Below the pieces are notes generated by a model, which had not been told where the DNA came from, made no database searches, and worked only from the letters and a program-made list of their open reading frames with translations. A program made the translations under genes and the position numbers. A stretch of DNA of 64,000 bases from Epiperipatus broadwayi (Eukaryota > Onychophora > Udeonychophora > Euonychophora > Peripatidae). Positions 58,826 to 64,000 of the stretch are shown piece after piece. Location of the stretch: assembly GCA_028023455.1 (NCBI GenBank), contig JAQFVV010012396.1:10334085-10398084 (forward strand), written 5' to 3'. Position 1 is the first letter of the stretch, and each line of letters opens with the position of its first letter.

Positions 58826-61800
58826 TGTATTAGAAAAAATACAGTCCTTAGTTTAATGTTTTACTTCTGATATCATAATATCCTACACATACTTCATGTT
58901 TATAAAATATATTATAATAATAGTGGATAAAGATAAGTAATTACTAATATCCGAATGTTTTTTTTTCCTTTCGTGAATACATTTAACAACAATAAAAAAT
59001 ATGTTTTACTATTACACAGTGAATCAAAATTATTTTGTCAAAATACTTTATCAATGCAGTAGATATGTACAATTATTTAAATTTCATTAGTTATTTTATT
59101 AAAATTATTAATTAAACATGTACACAAAATTAGAAAAATTAAAACAAAACAAAAAATAATAATATGGTAGTAGTAATAAAAAATAAATAAAATAAAATAA
59201 GATATTTATATTAGTTAATACAAAATTATGAATATATAGAGCCCATTATATAATAACTTTTAAGAAACATACTAATATTGTAAACATAGTAAATATTATA
59301 AAAAATTGGTGTTTAGTATAACTTGCAGAGTTATATAACTCTCAGAGTTAGAGTGTACATTGCTCAAAAACTGTTAAAACAGTACCTACGCATAATTTAA
59401 ATGGATAATTGCTATAATTAATTGTTACTATTAAATAAGCAGTTATTACTATGAGGTGGTACTATATTTCAATTTGGGAATATATTCAGTTTTTTTAATT
59501 AGTACACATTATTGAAGTGTTTTTTTTTTCCGGAAATTTTAACTTTAACAAAGAGTAAAATTTATGTACTGTCTAAATTCGATTAGTTTATTTTAACGAA
59601 ATTTAAAATTTGCTATTTATAAACAATAATATGTTCTACGCTGGAGAATTGAAAACTGTCACCGTATTTTTTAATATTTTCTGGATGATTCAAGTTCATA
59701 ATACAAAATAAATAAATAATGAAGTTTGTGAATATTAAGAAATATTAAAATAAATCTAAAAAAGTGTCACATATATATATATGAGAATAAGAACATGAGA
59801 ATAGATTGAATTATCAAATTAAATTTTTTTCTACAAATAAAATAATCATTATAATTTTATTATTATTATATATAGGTATTATATATAATTATTCATAATT
59901 AAATATAGGTATATTATGCACAGATTTCTTAAATGGTTTTATTTTTTCTTAACCTTTTTATCATTCAGCCAATATTCGTGGAATTAATACAGATTTGACA
60001 ATATATAATATATGCTTTGAATTCACCCACATTTCAAATTTAATGTTAACGTGTAAAAAATATATATATACGAGTTAAGCGAAAAATCATTAAATTCATA
60101 TCTTCACAATCTTCATCTATTCTTGTAATAGGTGAGAATACTCTGTCAAAAGTCTTAAGAGAAAGGAAGGGGGGGGGAGCTTATAAATTTTCAAATTATC
60201 TAAATTTCAAATCTAGGCCTTTCAAATTTAATAATTACATTTCTTACTGGTATTATTCTGTCCTCATATTAATATTAGGTATTTTGTATATGTTGAATCT
60301 TGAAACTATTTCCTAGCACTTTTCCAGATTAGCTTTATGTGATTTATCCATCAATATCATTTCAAGTTGATTTCACTAAATTTATTCATACAGCAAGTGC
60401 CTGGCTTCAACTTAAGATTCCATATTGAGTCTTGTCAAGTAATTATTCATTTTAGGCATTGAATGACTAGAGAATAATGGATTGATTATCTTGAGAAAGT
60501 TATAAATATAAATATGACACTTATAAGGCATTGCAATTGAGAATATATTGACAAGTACTCTCCCATACTTATTGTTAGCTTTTCTCTAGATTGAATGATG
60601 TTTTTTTCTGGTTAATGTAATCATGCTTTACTGTTAGAACCATTCAAAAAAAAAAAACATTGCTGATATTCGTCTGATTAAACTCATCGTTTGCAATAAA
60701 TACTAAATTTAAATTAGCTTAAACTCTGGTTTGACAGAATAAAGAGAAGTCTCATCTCTTATAAAACATTCTCTTTGAAATGCCTTTTATAAATTTTCTA
60801 TGAGACCGCAAAAAATATAGCCGAAAACTTAGAATCTGATACATAAATACCCATTTTCACAGAGTGATTTTTTTTCAAAACTATCTCTGAACTTTAGGTA
60901 TTTTATTTTTAAAATCTTTAACCATTTGGAGTTTCCATGAAAAATGTTTTTTTCAAATTGTAAATTTTAATATTTTTCATTTTACAAGTTAAAAATATAT
61001 AACTTAAAGGCATGTATTTTTACATTACAGTTTTAAGGAAAACTAAAGTTTGTACAATTAATTTGGACCATAAATTATGTTCATTTCATTGTCAGTTAAA
61101 TATCTTTAAACATATACCTCTGGAAATCATATTACTTAACTAACACAACTTACCATTACAAGATAAAACTGTGTGTATTCATAAAGACCAACTTCTTTAT
61201 TCACTGCAATGATGAAATATTAGTTTCATAATCTTTACATACCAAATTCATATAGTTTATTTATATATGCTTATTGAACATGGAAATTATTTGATTTTCA
61301 GCCTTGAATAATTTTAACAGTCAAACCATCTCTCTTTTAATAGAATCAAAGTACTCCAACTTAAAAAATAAATAAGCAGTATGTTCCCCTAACACACACA
61401 CACACACATTAATTTTGGAAACACATACCTTTACATATCATAAATTGATATTTATTTTACCTACATTTTATTCAATCTCCTGTAGCTCTAATGCCTTAAT
61501 ATTAAAATCTTTGTATTTAAATCATTTTCCTAACTTAAATCCTGTGTATTTTTGTACTATTTTAAATTAAAATTTATATCAGCTTTGTGATATGATTCAC
61601 AATGTTACAATATTCCTCCCATTTAATGAGAACAAAATATGGTCATTATATAATTATTTGTCTTGGCTATTTTTCCCACTGGTTTTGTTTTTATTTTCAA
61701 GCTCAATTTTTAAAGCTAAACTGCTTTTATATTTTGAATAAGCATCAACGCTGTATCCAATGTAAATGAATTGTCTCATGAGTAGAAAAAGATACAGATT

Positions 61801-64000
61801 AGTCTGTCTTACAATCTTTGCTAGTATACTAATATAAACATAATTATACAGTTCTTTTATTATTTAACAAATGATTTCTTCACTTCAAAAAATTTCCTCA
61901 TCAATAATACTCTCTATCATGACATAGAAAGCTTAAATGACAACATTAATCTCTCCAATCATTGGTTATCTTTATGCCAAATAATGCCAACTTGTTCACC
62001 CTTCAATAGTTTATTTTTCAGAATCAATATTAAAACACAATTCTTTTCTACTATACTCACTAATGAGGATCACTTATGGAAATTCAAAGGATATCAAAAA
62101 GATTCAACTGATATCACCAAACATTTTGTATTCATTGAACAAAATGAAACACATCCAGAAAATTTCTGTTGATGTTTCAACTTCCAAAGGATGTGCTAGT
62201 CATGCTCAGTCAAATAAGTATTTTTAAAGAGCAACATAACTTGTTATCATATACAATTTTATATCTTTCAATGGATAAAGCATTTGGTCTCCCAATGATC
62301 TTTAGGATCTCAGTATATATTCCTTCCCCTTCACTTTTCTAGCACTCGTATTTTCTCACTTTACTCTTTTTTAAAATGTTATAAATATTTATAACTTATA
62401 TTGGCTTCAAAATGCATTTATTTTTTATTCTAAAAAGTGAAAAATTTTCTCAAGTCACTCTTCAATGAGCATCGTTTTTTATTTTATTTTCAGGCATATT
62501 ATTATATTCTGTGCTGAGGCTTCTCTCTAAATGCATTTCAAATTTCTATTGCAATTTTTATTGACAACAAGCTCTCTTGGATGCGTCCAGATGTTGATAA
62601 TTTAATTTCATATATGTTTTCCAATGTATAACATTCTTTGTGGTATTGGTTTTTTTTTTATCAGGCTGGTTATTTGTCATTGGTTGGTTGTCATCCTTAG
62701 ACATAATTCATATCAGCTTTCAGTTTGTTCATTATTGTAATCCTTGGAGTAAAAAATTAATTTTTCATAATTTATTGTGAATTCTTTTTAAGCAGTCTGT
62801 GAAACGTAATTTCCTCTTTTATTCTAGAACTTATTCTTGTATTCTTCTTTTTTGTTGGAGAGTTTCCTTTCTCTTGACTTCAAATCTATGGGATTAGGAT
62901 TGTTTTTCTAATAAATTTTGTATTTTTTCACTATTTTGGTGGGGAAAATTTTATTTTATGGATTTCCAAACGATTTTTTTATTATTTATATTTATAAAAA
63001 TGATATTACTCCTCATTTGTTTTAGAAAAAAGATTATTTTAAAATTTGAACTTCTTTTTCCCCAACTTAAGTCTTCTAAATACTGTTTGCTTATGTCAAA
63101 GGCATTTAGAAAATTTATTGTTTGCTTATAATGTCAATATTGTTTATTTTTATATACTGTCAATATTAGAAAAGTTGTATCTCATAAGCTGTTAATGCTC
63201 TAAGTTTGTTTGCTTGATTTTCAGAAGCAGAAAAAAATATGAATCTTTCCAGTTTTGTATTTTTTTTTTTTTGAGGCATTTAATGTTTGATATCCTATTG
63301 GTAATCATTGGTCCAATAAAAATTCAGGGTATTTTTTTTTTAATTTGCTGGTGGAGAACTTTTTCAGTGTATCTTAAAATATGTTTTACAATGCTAGGAA
63401 TGTGACTATAAATATTATGATTTGAATTCATCTTTTCTTCTCCCATTGTTTCTGGATATTATTTATGTTCATCTTAAGAAGAATTGCAGATTGAGCTCTC
63501 TCTCTGATCAGCTTTAATTTTTATTCTAGATGCCATTTCTTCCTAGACTGCTGCTATTGCTCTATTATCCCCATTTTGATTTCAATTCACCAATCTTGCA
63601 TTACTCACAATCTCTTGATTTTTATTTTCGAATCTGTAGTTCAAGATTTCTTATCTTTTCTTTTTGTACTTTTTAAAATCTACAACTTGAGTTACTTCTT
63701 TAATTTTGTGGTTTAAAATTTTAACACTTTATTGCCTTCTTTTTTATATTTCTCATATTATCATGTATCTTTTTGGACAACTCTTCTTTAGATGACTTGT
63801 TATCCATTTGGGTTTGACTATATTATTTTATTTCTTTCATTTCATCTTTCAATCTTTGGACATGTTTTGCATTCTGGTCTCTATTTGGTTTTTATTATTT
63901 TATACATGTCAAGATTTTTTGTCCTGTTGTTTGTATTAGTTTTGCACATTTTAAATTATCGAACTATCAGTTTTCCTCATCTAGGCACTCTGGCTGCTCC
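58826..64000. other. A+T-rich stretch, mostly unassigned
   Basis: Low-complexity tracts: (CA)n near 61393-61408, G-run near 60170. At about 63.5-63.9 kb the minus strand translates in patches to Lys/Glu-rich sequence resembling a coiled coil (such as VQRLKDEMKEIK and EKIRNLELQIRK). That could be a decayed retrotransposon ORF1, but it is unconfirmed. Confidence 0.35.

Overview
The window looks like an intergenic stretch of a very A+T-rich animal genome, probably an invertebrate. It has frequent A/T runs and (AT)n tracts, no long intact reading frame, no bacterial gene layout, and decayed non-LTR retrotransposons of RTE-like and L1/Tx1-like type. The species cannot be named from the sequence. 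No intact protein-coding gene is supported. The only host-gene candidates are weak: a possible terminal exon near 15.3-15.45 kb (minus), a TATA-type promoter with leader near 29.7-30.0 kb (minus), and a 70-residue open frame at 337-549 (minus).

The main content is a set of four repeat families (called A, B, C and D here). Each carries a recognisable hammerhead self-cleaving ribozyme: a CUGANGA box, stem II, a GAAA box, a tiny palindromic stem III with a UH cleavage site, and a compensating stem I. About twenty motifs occur in 64 kb. Family D is a 4.58-kb inverted tandem array of a 407-bp unit (43391-47973) with 11 complete ribozymes. Family A (8.5-9.2, 10.6, 23.4 and 33.7-34.0 kb) has a unit of about 483 bp. 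Family B (5.8, 6.6, 20.0, 23.1, 27.5 and 56.4 kb) and family C (12.0-12.3 kb) are foldback-like insertions of about 60-440 bp. Several insertions have clear 13-16 bp direct target duplications, so they look retrotransposed. The paired copies share one polarity: the left arm is on the minus strand, the right arm on the plus strand, and the ribozyme-proximal 5' ends meet in the middle. This resembles retrozymes and the terminal repeats of Penelope-like elements. It suggests several related non-autonomous ribozyme-bearing retroelements spreading in one genome, some of them into older RTE-like copies.

Layout. 1-3.4 kb: A+T-rich, unassigned. 3.46-7.03 kb: RTE-like relic (endonuclease plus RT) broken by two B insertions. 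7.7-8.3 kb: RTE-like tail. 8.46-9.25 kb: inverted A pair. 10.43-11.69 kb: RTE-like relic split by an A insertion. 11.97-12.28 kb: C insertion. 13.3-21.2 kb: palindromic E and F repeats plus a B insertion. 21.2-22.2 kb: a second copy of the 10.4-kb RTE-like relic. 23.4 kb: inverted A insertion. 25.15-27.4 kb: L1/Tx1-like RT relic (minus). 27.54 kb: 60-bp B micro-insertion. 28.85-30.2 kb: promoter-like island. 30.67-31.80 kb: 1.1-kb foldback element. 33.7-34.0 kb: best-preserved A ribozyme. 35.2 and 36.3-37.6 kb: further RT relics. 40.5-41.4 kb: E repeats. 41.64-41.75 kb: tRNA-derived SINE. 43.39-47.97 kb: D array. 48-56.4 kb: unassigned. 56.4-56.9 kb: B relic. 58.7 kb: second SINE copy. The rest to 64 kb is A+T-rich and unassigned.
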